Assembly (NCBI RefSeq): GCF_004123145.1
Contig: NZ_SDKC01000001.1
Location: 2,451,501 to 2,515,500, forward strand
Direction of reading: 5' to 3'
DNA from: Blautia faecicola
GTDB lineage: Bacteria; Bacillota; Clostridia; Lachnospirales; Lachnospiraceae
DNA: 64,000 nt
Shown: one piece after another, positions 40,434-49,570 of the stretch
Numbering within the stretch: position 1 is the stretch's first letter
Layout: each line of letters starts with the position of its first letter
Program-made: the position numbers and the translations under genes
The notes under the pieces: generated by a model
What the model saw: the letters and a program-made list of their open reading frames with translations, nothing else
Databases searched by the model: none
Told to the model about the DNA's origin: nothing

Positions 40434-40877
40434 ATGCATCTGGAAATCATTTTCAAAGATCCCAACCGGAAAAAAATATTTTTATCCAAAACAAAAACGT
40501 TATGCGCGGTCATCCTTTCCTACCATCTGCTGACCTGGTTTACCGGCTGTCCGTTCCGCTTCTTTTTCGGCATCTCCTGCCCCGGCTGTGGAATGACCCG
40601 CGCGCTTCTCGCCGCTCTGCGCCTGGACTTTGCCGCCGCATTTTCCTACCATCCGTTGTTTTTCCTGCTGCCGTTTTTCCTGCTGGGATATTATCTCGAT
40701 CCCTGGATTAACTGGAGCCGTCACTATCTTCTTCTCGGATCTGTAGCTGCCCTCTTTGTGCTCACCTACCTGGTTCGCCTGCTGTTCCTTCACGATCCGG
40801 TTGTAACCTGGCATCCGGCTTCCGGAACCCTCTTAAAACCATTCTTTCATCTTTTAAACATAAAACTTCCGGGATAG
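40434..40877 (+). CDS. DUF2752 membrane protein
   Basis: This 147-residue protein has about three transmembrane segments and the family motif GCPFRFFFGISCPGCGMTRA (residues 40-60), whose paired Cys could bind metal or form a disulfide. Function unknown. It overlaps the terminator hairpin at 40862-40919. Confidence 0.82.
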   Translation: MHLEIIFKDPNRKKIFLSKTKTLCAVILSYHLLTWFTGCPFRFFFGISCPGCGMTRALLAALRLDFAAAFSYHPLFFLLPFFLLGYYLDPWINWSRHYLLLGSVAALFVLTYLVRLLFLHDPVVTWHPASGTLLKPFFHLLNIKLPG

Positions 40878-40919
40878 ATTTCTCCGTTATTTTCACTGAA
40901 ATCCATCCCGGAAGTTTTT
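40862..40919. terminator. Bidirectional terminator between DUF2752 and azlD genes
   Basis: AAAACTTCCGGGAT pairs with ATCCCGGAAGTTTT. The azlD stop codon lies in the outer arm. Confidence 0.8.
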
Positions 40920-41229
40920 AAAATCCAATCATCTGTACAAGAAAAACCGCCCCCGCAGCTCCGACAGCCACAGTAAGCAATCCCCGTTTCATATACGCCA
41001 GCACAATCGCCACCACACAGCCGACAACTGCACTCACCTCAGATCCCGTACTGGAAAAAATCGCCGGAAAGGTCATCGCCGAAAGCACCGCATAGGGCAC
41101 GTAATACAGAAACGACTGTACTCGTTTGTCATTAATCTTTTTTCGAAAAATTGCCATTGGAAGCATACGGATCACATAAGTTGTCAATGCCATCACAAAC
41201 ATACTGGCAATAATATACTTTGTACTCAC
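40918..41229 (-). CDS. azlD: AzlD branched-chain amino-acid exporter small subunit
   Basis: This 103-residue protein has four hydrophobic segments with TYVIRMLPMAIF near the N-terminus and FLYYVPYAVLSAMTFPAIF, typical of AzlD. It pairs with AzlC to export branched-chain amino acids and analogues. The ATG overlaps the azlC stop by 4 bp. Confidence 0.88.
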   Translation of the reverse strand: MSTKYIIASMFVMALTTYVIRMLPMAIFRKKINDKRVQSFLYYVPYAVLSAMTFPAIFSSTGSEVSAVVGCVVAIVLAYMKRGLLTVAVGAAGAVFLVQMIGF

Positions 41230-41936
41230 CCTGCATTCTCCTCCTCATTTCTCGGAAATAACCATGCCGCAATCCCACTGACCAGAATCGTGATCAAAAT
41301 GATCGCCCAGCCACCAGACAGATGTTTCAGCACAGGAAGACTGGAAAAAGCAACACTTGCTGCGATTGCCAAGATCACCGTGAACAGCACACTTTTTTGT
41401 TCTCTGGCCGGAGGAATGATAATGGCAATAAACATACCATACAAAGCAATTCCCATGGCACTGGATAATTTCTGCGGCATCAGCTGGGTGGCAGCACCAC
41501 CCACAAAAGTCCCAAGCGTCCAGCCAACAACCGGCGTCAGAATCAGTCCGGCCATATAGGAGGCTGTTAATTCCCTGGGCTGCTGCATGGAAACCGCAAA
41601 AATCTCATCTGTGATTCCATAAGCGATCCCCAGTCTCTTCTTCATGGACATCTTACTTTCCACTTTCTGAGAAACAGACAGAGACATCAGAAAATAACGG
41701 ATATTAATGATCAGCGTGGTCATGGCAATCTCAATCATAGAACTTCCGGCTACCATCAGATTCACCCCTGCAAACTGACCTGCACTGGTTACATTCGTCA
41801 GGGATATTAACACAGCTGTCCATAGCGGCAGGCCGGAACGAACCGCTGTAATTCCAAATGCCGCCGATACTGAAAAGTATCCCAAACAAATGGGAATTCC
41901 GTGACGAATTCCCTGTAAAAATTCACTCTTTTTCAT
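41226..41936 (-). CDS. azlC: AzlC branched-chain amino-acid exporter large subunit
   Basis: This 236-residue membrane protein has about five to seven segments. FSVSAAFGITAVRSGLPLW, TNVTSAGQFAGVNLMV and TLIINIRYFLMSLSVSQKV are AzlC hallmarks. ATG 41936 follows GGGTGAG; an in-frame GTG 9 nt upstream is less likely. It sits 23 nt after a LacI regulator gene on the same strand and is translationally coupled to azlD. Confidence 0.9.
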   Translation of the reverse strand: MKKSEFLQGIRHGIPICLGYFSVSAAFGITAVRSGLPLWTAVLISLTNVTSAGQFAGVNLMVAGSSMIEIAMTTLIINIRYFLMSLSVSQKVESKMSMKKRLGIAYGITDEIFAVSMQQPRELTASYMAGLILTPVVGWTLGTFVGGAATQLMPQKLSSAMGIALYGMFIAIIIPPAREQKSVLFTVILAIAASVAFSSLPVLKHLSGGWAIILITILVSGIAAWLFPRNEEENAG

Positions 41937-41959
41937 TTTTCTCACCCTGTCCGCAACTG

Positions 41960-42973
41960 CTATCTGTCAGCCAAATTGCGAACACTTTCCCGTACAATTA
42001 ATTCCGTGGGCAGTCTCATCCTGCCCACCGGCACCTCTTCTCCATAGATGCGCCGCATCAGAAGCCCAACTGCTTCTTTTCCCTTTTCTTCCGGCTTCTG
42101 CCGCACGGTCGTAAGCATCGGCCTGGAAAGTCTTGCATAAATATTATCATCGAAACCGCTTACCGACAGGTCTTCCGGCACAGAGATTCCTTGCGAATAA
42201 AAGATACTGATAGCTTCATTTGCCAGAAAATCCGAGGTAAAAAACGCCGCCGTGTACCCGCTTTCCTTCACGTTTTGTGCAAACTGCCGCAGCACTTCGT
42301 GTCGGTAATTATCATGTTGGGGAAGATAAAAATAATCATCTTTGTCAACCTCCAGCTTATGTTCTTCCATCGCTTTCTGCAGTCCGCGAAATCTATACAG
42401 ATTACTTCCCATTGGAGGTTGCTGATCCCCAAAAAAGGCAATCTTTCGATGTCCCTGACCGATCAGATAAGAGGTCATCTCATACCCACCCTCATAGTCT
42501 TCTAATCCGATATTGTCAAATCCTTCTCCATAGGAATCCACAAAAACAATGGGAATGGGGATCTGATGTACCAGAGCGGTACAAAACTCTGCTTCACAGC
42601 CAAGCAGGATCGCACCTTCCAGATTGGAATTCTGCAGTACTTTTGCAAAACTCTCATTATCGTCTACCGTTCCGCAAACCATGGCGCGATCGTATTTGCG
42701 CAGTTCCCGGTCAATTCCCTCCAACAGGCTCCCACAAAAGGGATCCGTCAGCACATGTTTTTTCTTTCCAAGACAAATATAGACCGCTACCAGATGATGC
42801 TGCGGTTCCCCTCTGTTGTTTTTCTTTTCTTTCACATAATGATTACGGAGCAATGCCTCTTCGACACGTTGTCTGGTCTCCTGTGACATTTTTCTTGCGC
42901 GTCCATTTAACACATTGGAAACAGTTGTGGCACTGACCCCCAGCTGATCTGCAATTTCCTTAATCGTGATCAT
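41960..42973 (-). CDS. LacI-family transcriptional regulator
   Basis: The 337 residues comprise an N-terminal LacI helix-turn-helix plus hinge (MITIKEIADQLGVSATTVSN, VLNGRARKMS) and a sugar-binding core (NLEGAILLGCEAEF, GHRKIAFFGDQQPPM, DLSVSGFDDNIYARLSRPML). ATG 42973 is 8 nt after GAAGGA, which overlaps the stop of the acetyltransferase gene. The effector is probably a sugar, but the neighbours (acetyltransferase, AzlCD) do not identify it. Confidence 0.9.
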   Translation of the reverse strand: MITIKEIADQLGVSATTVSNVLNGRARKMSQETRQRVEEALLRNHYVKEKKNNRGEPQHHLVAVYICLGKKKHVLTDPFCGSLLEGIDRELRKYDRAMVCGTVDDNESFAKVLQNSNLEGAILLGCEAEFCTALVHQIPIPIVFVDSYGEGFDNIGLEDYEGGYEMTSYLIGQGHRKIAFFGDQQPPMGSNLYRFRGLQKAMEEHKLEVDKDDYFYLPQHDNYRHEVLRQFAQNVKESGYTAAFFTSDFLANEAISIFYSQGISVPEDLSVSGFDDNIYARLSRPMLTTVRQKPEEKGKEAVGLLMRRIYGEEVPVGRMRLPTELIVRESVRNLADR

Positions 42974-42978
42974 TTCTC

Positions 42979-43632
42979 TCATCCTTCTTCTCGTAAGGTA
43001 TATGGAAAATCTACTTTCATATCCCGGAAATAATATTCCCGGTCTCTTTCTGTAATCTCGCGTATCACACGGCATGGGTTGCCCACGGCAACCACATTGG
43101 CAGGAATATCTCTCGTAACGATACTTCCCGCACCGATCACCGAATTCTCTCCGATCGTTACCCCCGGGAGCACAACAGAATTTGCTCCGATCCAGACCTT
43201 ATTGCCAATGTGGATAGGCAGCGAATAATGTGCACCCATCTCTCGATACAGCGGATAGACCGGATGACCGGTGGTACAGATGGTTACATTGGGACCGATC
43301 ATGACCTGATTGCCAATATACACATCCATATCATCTATGATGACCAGATTGAAATTGGCATAAAACTGATCCCCCAGATGAACATGATTACCGTAAGACA
43401 TATGTACCGGACTTTCAATAAACACACGGTTCGTACAATGCCCGAGAATCCCTTTCAGAATTTCTTTTTTCTTCACATCCTCGCTCGGACGGGTGTTGTT
43501 ATAGTCAAACATCACTTCTTTGCAGTGACGTCTCTGCGCTTCCAGTTCCTTTTCCTGTTCGATATCGATCGGATCTGTATGTCCATGTTCATAAAAAGTC
43601 ATCCCGTTTTTGATTCGCTCCTCTAAGTGCAT
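42979..43632 (-). CDS. Maltose/galactoside O-acetyltransferase-like enzyme
   Basis: This 217-residue left-handed beta-helix acyltransferase of the LacA/Maa group has an N-terminal Mac domain (about 5-60) and hexapeptide repeats. The catalytic His is in VTICTTGHPVYPLYRE. IHIGNKVWIGANSVVLPGVT and GAGSIVTRDIPANVVAVGNP follow. It acetylates sugars using acetyl-CoA, probably for detoxifying unmetabolised sugar. It lies 5 nt before lacI and 14 nt after greA, in one operon. Confidence 0.88.
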   Translation of the reverse strand: MHLEERIKNGMTFYEHGHTDPIDIEQEKELEAQRRHCKEVMFDYNNTRPSEDVKKKEILKGILGHCTNRVFIESPVHMSYGNHVHLGDQFYANFNLVIIDDMDVYIGNQVMIGPNVTICTTGHPVYPLYREMGAHYSLPIHIGNKVWIGANSVVLPGVTIGENSVIGAGSIVTRDIPANVVAVGNPCRVIREITERDREYYFRDMKVDFPYTLREEG

Positions 43633-43646
43633 CTTTTCTCCTCCTT

Positions 43647-44150
43647 TTAAAAGCTCCGAATCTTATCGTCCTCTTCGCTTTCTGTCTTATCAATCTTCCG
43701 GATCACTACATAATAAGAAAAATCATCACTGACTTTAATCTCTACCCGGTCACCCACTTTATGTCCAAGAATCGCTTTCCCGATCGGTGATTCGGTACTG
43801 ATCAGCCCGCTCAGAGAATTGCCGCGGATCGAAGTTACCAGACGATAGATTTCCTCCTCATCGTCATCTTCCATATACAGTGTCACCGTATTATTTAGTC
43901 CCACTTCATCTTCTTTGGACTCTTCTGAAATCACAACTGCTGTCTTTAACATTCTCTCCAGATACCGGATCCGGCTCTCATTCTGATTTTTTTCTTTTTT
44001 TGCCGCATAGTATTCAAAATTTTCGCTGAGATCGCCCTGGGCTCTTGCCTCTTTTACTGCTTCGATAGCATCCTTTCGAACTACCAGTTTCCGGTATTCA
44101 ATCTCTTTTTCTATTTTCTCCACATCATGTTTCGTTAATCGTTCTCCCAC
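43647..44150 (-). CDS. greA: GreA-family transcript cleavage factor
   Basis: The 167 residues comprise an N-terminal coiled-coil (about 1-80; EARAQGDLSENFEYYAAKKE, with the acidic DLSENFEY tip that enters the polymerase channel) and a C-terminal FKBP-like domain (STESPIGKAILGHKVGDRVE). It rescues backtracked RNA polymerase. The start is GTG 44150, 6 nt after GAGGAGA; upstream in-frame ATG at 44171 overlaps the ribosome binding site. It is slightly divergent from housekeeping GreA, so a second copy may exist elsewhere. Confidence 0.87.
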   Translation of the reverse strand: MGERLTKHDVEKIEKEIEYRKLVVRKDAIEAVKEARAQGDLSENFEYYAAKKEKNQNESRIRYLERMLKTAVVISEESKEDEVGLNNTVTLYMEDDDEEEIYRLVTSIRGNSLSGLISTESPIGKAILGHKVGDRVEIKVSDDFSYYVVIRKIDKTESEEDDKIRSF

Positions 44151-44260
44151 AATCCGTCTCCTCTTTCTCAACTGATATTTTTAACCAATTACATAACTTT
44201 TCAGTACTCTCACCATTACGAGCCGAAATGTATATAAATGCCTTTGGCGATGCTGAATAA

Positions 44261-45619
44261 TTACTCGATCACCTTATGATCCAGCCATTTTCTTCCATGA
44301 AACCGCAGGGTATAAAAGATACCACGGAGTGTCCAGTCAGAGAACATACCGATCCAGACCGCAATCGGTCCGAAACCAAAAACACGACAAAGAACCACAC
44401 ATAATGTTACCCTGCAAAGCCACATGGTCGTACATGATAATATCATGGAGAATTTCACATCGCCTGCCGCCCGCATGGAATATGCCGGAATAAAAGCCGG
44501 TACCCATACGATTGGTTTGATGATGGTGATCCAGGTCACCATAAAGAAACACATCCTACCACTCTCTGCGCTCATACCTCCAAGATGGATGATTGGTTTT
44601 GTCAGTACAAACACCAGCAGGCAACTGATGATGATAACTACCTCAGATACCAGGCACATCTTTTTTGTATAGTATATCGCCTCATCCTTTCTTCCGGCAC
44701 CGATACACTCTCCTACTACATTCATCAGACCGATGCCGATACCGATGGCTGCAATACCATTCAGATTTTCCAGAATATTTGTCATCGCCTGTGCTGCGAT
44801 TGCCGCAGTACCAAGAGTCGATACCGTAGACTGGATCGCCAGCTTACCAAACTGAAACATCCCGTTTTCGATACCCGTCGGGATACCAAGCGCCAGTATC
44901 ATCTTAATCTTATGCCTGTCCGGGCGGATTTTTATGTAATTTCGCACACATATTTCTTCTTTTGGACTACGCAGAAAATACATGACAACGATCGCACAGA
45001 AAATTCTTGAAATCAGTGTGGACAGTGCCGCACCGGCCACTCCCATATGGAAACCGAAAATCAGAATCGCATTTCCCACAATATTCATAATATTAGAGAT
45101 CACTGAGATGGTCATAGGCAGTCTCGTATTTTCCTGTGCCCGAAATACGGAAGATCCCGCATTAAAAACTGCAATAAACGGAAACGAAAGGGCTGTATAC
45201 AGGAAGTATACCTCGGAATTAGTCATTACTTCCGCTTCCACTTTTCCGAAGATCAGATGCAACAGTGGAATCTGAAATACCACACAGACTACAGTCAGTA
45301 CTACAGCAATCGCCGTGATAATAAAAATCAGCTGTTTTGCCGCATCGGTGGCATTTTTTACATTTTTTTGTCCCATATACTGGGAACAGATGATGGTTCC
45401 TCCTGCTGCCAGCGCAGCAAACACCTGGATCACCAGCACATTGATCGAATCCACCAGCGATACCGCCGAGATAGCCGCCGATCCCACGTTGCTGACCATC
45501 ATCGTATCTGCCGTTCCCATCAGAGAATTCAGAATCTGTTCCACAACCACCGGCACCAGCAATGCCCACAGTTGTTTGTTAGTAAATAGATGTTTCTTTT
45601 GTTCCGGTTCTGTTTCCAT
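44261..45619 (-). CDS. MATE-family efflux transporter
   Basis: This 452-residue protein has 12 predicted transmembrane segments. LLVPVVVEQILNSLMGTADT, AGGTIICSQYMGQKN and MNVVGECIGAGRKDEAIYYT are conserved MATE segments. ATG 45619 follows GGGGAAAAAC. It lies about 60 nt after dus on the same strand and may be the last gene of the GTPase-dus transcript. Confidence 0.9.
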   Translation of the reverse strand: METEPEQKKHLFTNKQLWALLVPVVVEQILNSLMGTADTMMVSNVGSAAISAVSLVDSINVLVIQVFAALAAGGTIICSQYMGQKNVKNATDAAKQLIFIITAIAVVLTVVCVVFQIPLLHLIFGKVEAEVMTNSEVYFLYTALSFPFIAVFNAGSSVFRAQENTRLPMTISVISNIMNIVGNAILIFGFHMGVAGAALSTLISRIFCAIVVMYFLRSPKEEICVRNYIKIRPDRHKIKMILALGIPTGIENGMFQFGKLAIQSTVSTLGTAAIAAQAMTNILENLNGIAAIGIGIGLMNVVGECIGAGRKDEAIYYTKKMCLVSEVVIIISCLLVFVLTKPIIHLGGMSAESGRMCFFMVTWITIIKPIVWVPAFIPAYSMRAAGDVKFSMILSCTTMWLCRVTLCVVLCRVFGFGPIAVWIGMFSDWTLRGIFYTLRFHGRKWLDHKVIE

Positions 45620-45678
45620 GTTTTTCCCCACTCTTTTCACTGCTCATTTTTTTCAATCAGTATTATTTTATCTTTCTC

Positions 45679-46662
45679 TTATCTATTATGCAACCCCGGA
45701 ATTCCTCTCTTTTCCGGTATTTTTTCCGGATCGTAAGTATCCAGAAGCTTTCTCATTCCATAAAGAAATGTTTCCAGATCTCCTGCCACTTTCATCTGTC
45801 GGTCCCAGATAGTACTTTCCGGAAAAGACCAGCGCAGATAGCTCCAGATTTCCTTTAATTTAAACAGTGCCTTCTCTTCATTGATCGAGATTCTTACATA
45901 TTCATCCCTCAGCTGTCCGGCAAATGCTTCCCATACCGATTTTTCCGGTAAATGCTTTCCATGCAGCTGCCCGGTCAGTCCCGGATGTCGAAGAACACCT
46001 CTTCCGATCATCACCGCTGTAATCTGTGGAAATTCTCTTTCTATCCTTTCCAGATCCTCCACCGTAAAAATATCGCCGTTATAACAAAGCGGTGCTTTCC
46101 GCACCTCGTACGCCCCGGAAAATGCATCCAGCCGTGGTGTTCCACCATAAAAATCTTCCCTCACCCGCGGATGAATAATCAGCTCTTCCAGCGGATAACC
46201 GTTAAAAATCTCCATCAGCGGTCCAATCTCTTCAGGATCGTAACGTCCCAGTCTGGTCTTGATGGAAATTTTCATGTCCAGTTGTTCAAAAATCTCGTCT
46301 AGGAATTTACGCAGTCCTTCTCTGTCCTGTAAAAACCCGGAACCTCTGCCACCGTTTACCACTGTTTTTGACGGGCAGCCGAGATTCAGATTGATCTCTT
46401 CGTATCCGAATTCCCGCATACCTTTCGCGGTGCGTATAAAAGCTTCGCTGTTGTTGGTCAGGATCTGCGGGATCAGCACCAGCCCCCGGTTATTTTCCGG
46501 CAGAATATCGTTCCGCTCTTTGTAATTAAAGAGCCGTCCCTTTTGTTCTTTTGCCGCAACAAACGGGGCAAAATATTTATCAAATGGATAAAAATACCTG
46601 TGATATGCATTGCGAAATACATATCCCGTCACTTCTTCGAGAGGAGCCATGTAGTATTTCAT
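45679..46662 (-). CDS. dus: tRNA-dihydrouridine synthase
   Basis: This 327-residue FMN enzyme reduces uridine in tRNA D-loops. MAPLEEVTGYVFRNAYHR is the FMN-binding start. The catalytic Cys lies in NLNLGCPSKTVVNGGRGSGF. SIKTRLGRYDPEEI, ELIIHPR and YNGDIFTVEDL with GRGVLRHPGL complete the barrel. The ATG overlaps the stop of the upstream GTPase-nuclease fusion by 4 bp, so both are translated together. Confidence 0.93.
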   Translation of the reverse strand: MKYYMAPLEEVTGYVFRNAYHRYFYPFDKYFAPFVAAKEQKGRLFNYKERNDILPENNRGLVLIPQILTNNSEAFIRTAKGMREFGYEEINLNLGCPSKTVVNGGRGSGFLQDREGLRKFLDEIFEQLDMKISIKTRLGRYDPEEIGPLMEIFNGYPLEELIIHPRVREDFYGGTPRLDAFSGAYEVRKAPLCYNGDIFTVEDLERIEREFPQITAVMIGRGVLRHPGLTGQLHGKHLPEKSVWEAFAGQLRDEYVRISINEEKALFKLKEIWSYLRWSFPESTIWDRQMKVAGDLETFLYGMRKLLDTYDPEKIPEKRGIPGLHNR

Positions 46663-49415
46663 ACTTCTTCCTCCCCCAGACGGATCCGTTCCATACGCGC
46701 GGCGGTCTCCTCGTCCAGATGATCAAACAGATAATTTTTCTCAGAGGAACGTTTTTCTCTTGCCGTCTCCCGTATCTGTTGTCGGACTTCGATCACATCT
46801 TCCAGCAGTTCCCGAGCCGACATTCTCCGTCCCCCCTGGCCAAGGATGATGACCTGTTCGAGCTGGTCGGAGGTGGCAACTGTCACACGGTATTTTCTTC
46901 CAATCTCATGCACCGTTTTTTCAATGTACTGATCGGCGGTTTCCGCCTCTTTCGTATAAACCACATGGATATTGTGATATGTTTCCACGCTGCCCGGATT
47001 ACCTTTCACTTTGTAAGCATCAAATACCAGAATCAGCGTGCACTTTTTAAATCCCTGATAATTGCATAAAATATCCATCAGTTTTTCCCGGGCGCCGTCG
47101 ATGTTGGATGCTGCCAGTTCTTTCAGATCCTCCCAGGCAAAGATGATGTTATAGCCGTCCACCAGCAGATATTCTTTCTCCCCGTCCGGCGTCTTTTTCT
47201 GCTTATAATCGCTGGTCGATTTGCCGTATCCCTCCAGAGGATCCCGGCGACTCTTTTTCCATCCCTTTACGCTCCGTCCAGCCGGCGCTTCCTCTCCCAG
47301 TTTCCGCATCGGACCGTAGGTGCGCTCAAAGATCTCTTCCAGTTCTTTCTCGGTTGCCCAGTATTTTTCATTCTCTTCTTTCCAGTTTTTCGCGGTCACC
47401 GGCTTCTCCGGCTTCGTCTCCTGACCGGCAGGTGCATTCCAGCCACTCTCCACATGCATATAGTCTTCCACCTGATCCCAGTTGACCACAAACCCGGCAC
47501 CGTGTGCACAAAAGACCGATCCGGTCGGATTCTCAAGATCGGCTTCCGGATCGTATCCGACCGCTTCCACAATTTCTTCCTGATTGTGGCACGGATAATA
47601 TCCTTTTAAAGTACACGAAAGCCTTCCTCTGCCACTGGTGTAAGAGATTACTTCTTTCTGATAATCCCGCATCGTGACAACCGGCGCGGATCCGGTCAGC
47701 ACCGTCATCTCGCCTTCTGTCTTCGGCGGATCGAATTCTCCGAGCATCTTCTGGATATCGGTCATGCTTCGTCCTACCTGCTCCGAAGGCACTTCCAACC
47801 GGAACTCATAATACGGTTCCAGTAACTGACTTTTCGCCTTGCGAAGTCCCTGTCTTACGGCACGATACGTCGCCTGACGGAAATCCCCGCCCTCGGTATG
47901 TTTGATATGTGCCCGCCCGGTCAGCAGTGTGATCTTCATATCGGTGATCTGCGCACCGATCAGGACGCCTTTATGCTCCCGCTCTTCCAGATGCGTCAGA
48001 ATCAGCCGCTGCCAGTTGCGGTCCAGCACATCCTCACTGCAATCCGCAGCAAAAATAAGACCGCTTCCTGTCTCTCCCGGCTCCAAAAGGAGATGGACTT
48101 CCGCATAATGACGCAGCGGTTCAAAATGTCCTACCCCTTCTACCGGTTCAAGAATCGTCTCTTTGTAGACGATATTTCCCTCATCAAAGGTCACCGCCAT
48201 GCCGAAGCGCTCTTTGATCAGACTTTTTAAGATCTCGATCTGTACCTCTCCCATGACCTGGGCATAGATTTCTCCAAGCGTCTCATTCCATACGATATGT
48301 AACAGCGGCTCTTCTTCCTCGAGCTGTCGAAGCTGTAACAATGCCTGATGCACATTGACCTCCGTCGGAAGACCGATCCGATAGGAAAGTACCGGCTCGA
48401 GCACCGGCATATCGGATGCCTGTTCGCTTCCCAGTCCCTGTCCCGGATAGGTCGCGGTAAGCCCGGTCACTGCACAGACCGTGCCCGCTTTCACTTCCGA
48501 AACCATCGTATATTTTTCTCCGGAATAGATGCGGATCTGGTTGACTTTTTCCTGCCAGATGCTCTCTCCGGTCTCTCCCGGTCTGCCGTTTGAGAGTACC
48601 GATTTTACCTTCAGAGTTCCACCGGTGATCTTCATATGGGTAAGCCGTTCTCCCTGATTGTCTCTGGTGATTTTATAAATTTTTGCTCCAAACGTTTCCG
48701 GATAAGAAGTCTCCCGGATCCGGAGTTTCAGATCGTCCAGAAATTCCTCCACACCGGTCATTTTCAGTGCCGAACCAAAATAGCAAGGAAAGAGTTTTCT
48801 CTCCCGAATCATCTGCCTGATCTGCTCTCTGCTGATTTCCTCTCCCTCGAGATACGCTTCCATCACCTGCTCATCGCAGACTGCCACCTGTTCTTTCCAT
48901 TCCTCATCTGTTTGATCTGTGGAAAACTCCACACAGTTTGCATCTAATTTTTCCTTTACTTCTGCAAGCAGTGCTTCCCGATCGGTTCCCGGCTGATCCA
49001 TTTTGTTGATAAATAAGAAAACCGGAATCTGATAACGGGAAAGCAGCCGCCACAGTGTCTCGGTATGTCCCTGCACACCGTCTGCTCCGCTGATGACTAG
49101 GATCGCATAGTCGAGTACCTGTAACGTTCTCTCCATCTCCGCCGAAAAGTCCACATGTCCCGGAGTATCCAGAAACGTCATTCCGAACTCGCCGAGCGTA
49201 CACTCTGCCTGTTTCGAAAAGATCGTGATTCCCCGGTTTCTCTCTAACGTATTCGTATCTAAAAATGCATCCTGGTGATCCACACGTCCCAGCTTCCGGA
49301 TCGCCTTGCAGGTATATAAAATCCCCTCGGACAGTGTCGTCTTTCCCGCATCCACATGCGCCAGGATCCCCATCGTAATCTGTTTTTCCGGTTTATTTTC
49401 TGATGTAGCTGCCAT
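46659..49415 (-). CDS. Tet(M)-like ribosomal-protection GTPase fused to Rae1/YacP NYN nuclease domain
   Basis: The protein has 918 residues. Residues 1-about 660 form an EF-G/Tet(M)-like GTPase: GILAHVDAGKTTLSEG (G1), RNRGITIF (G2), TFLDTPGHVDFSAEM (G3), FINKMDQPG (G4), then EF-G-like domains II-V. After a charged linker, residues 748-918 (46659-47174) form a NYN domain with conserved acids in YLLVDGYNIIFAWEDL, LILVFDAYKVKG, ETADQYIEKTV and VATSDQLEQVI. Rae1, the free form, cuts mRNA in the ribosomal A site. The fusion could bind stalled ribosomes and cleave the message. It is not necessarily a tetracycline-resistance protein. Confidence 0.9.
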   Translation of the reverse strand: MAATSENKPEKQITMGILAHVDAGKTTLSEGILYTCKAIRKLGRVDHQDAFLDTNTLERNRGITIFSKQAECTLGEFGMTFLDTPGHVDFSAEMERTLQVLDYAILVISGADGVQGHTETLWRLLSRYQIPVFLFINKMDQPGTDREALLAEVKEKLDANCVEFSTDQTDEEWKEQVAVCDEQVMEAYLEGEEISREQIRQMIRERKLFPCYFGSALKMTGVEEFLDDLKLRIRETSYPETFGAKIYKITRDNQGERLTHMKITGGTLKVKSVLSNGRPGETGESIWQEKVNQIRIYSGEKYTMVSEVKAGTVCAVTGLTATYPGQGLGSEQASDMPVLEPVLSYRIGLPTEVNVHQALLQLRQLEEEEPLLHIVWNETLGEIYAQVMGEVQIEILKSLIKERFGMAVTFDEGNIVYKETILEPVEGVGHFEPLRHYAEVHLLLEPGETGSGLIFAADCSEDVLDRNWQRLILTHLEEREHKGVLIGAQITDMKITLLTGRAHIKHTEGGDFRQATYRAVRQGLRKAKSQLLEPYYEFRLEVPSEQVGRSMTDIQKMLGEFDPPKTEGEMTVLTGSAPVVTMRDYQKEVISYTSGRGRLSCTLKGYYPCHNQEEIVEAVGYDPEADLENPTGSVFCAHGAGFVVNWDQVEDYMHVESGWNAPAGQETKPEKPVTAKNWKEENEKYWATEKELEEIFERTYGPMRKLGEEAPAGRSVKGWKKSRRDPLEGYGKSTSDYKQKKTPDGEKEYLLVDGYNIIFAWEDLKELAASNIDGAREKLMDILCNYQGFKKCTLILVFDAYKVKGNPGSVETYHNIHVVYTKEAETADQYIEKTVHEIGRKYRVTVATSDQLEQVIILGQGGRRMSARELLEDVIEVRQQIRETAREKRSSEKNYLFDHLDEETAARMERIRLGEEEV

Positions 49416-49531
49416 CGAAAATGCCCCTTTCTGTCGTTATAATGATTTGTAACTGTTCAGTACCTTCGCGGAATACTACCTACTGAATAGTTTGTCGCAT
49501 TTTATAATCATAACACAGAAAGGGGCTTTCG
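49416..49531. promoter_or_regulatory. 116-bp nested palindrome covering the fusion gene's ribosome binding site
   Basis: Outer arms 49416-49447 and 49506-49531 are complementary over about 26 bp with small bulges. Inner arms AACTGTTCAGTA (49451-49462) and TACTGAATAGTT (49481-49492) match 11 of 12. The left outer arm contains AGAAAGGGG, the Shine-Dalgarno of the gene starting at 49415. A possible promoter (TGGACG, 17 bp, TATGAT) overlaps the right arm, so the DNA or RNA level of action is undecided. Confidence 0.55.
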
Positions 49532-49570
49532 TCCATTCGTCCATATTGGAAACTCTCGATATTCTATTTT

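Noticed and set aside
46659-49415. Annotating the GTPase simply as a tetracycline-resistance protein
   Set aside because: It is Tet(M)-like across the GTPase part but carries an extra 170-residue nuclease domain and sits in an operon with dus. Resistance cannot be inferred from sequence alone.
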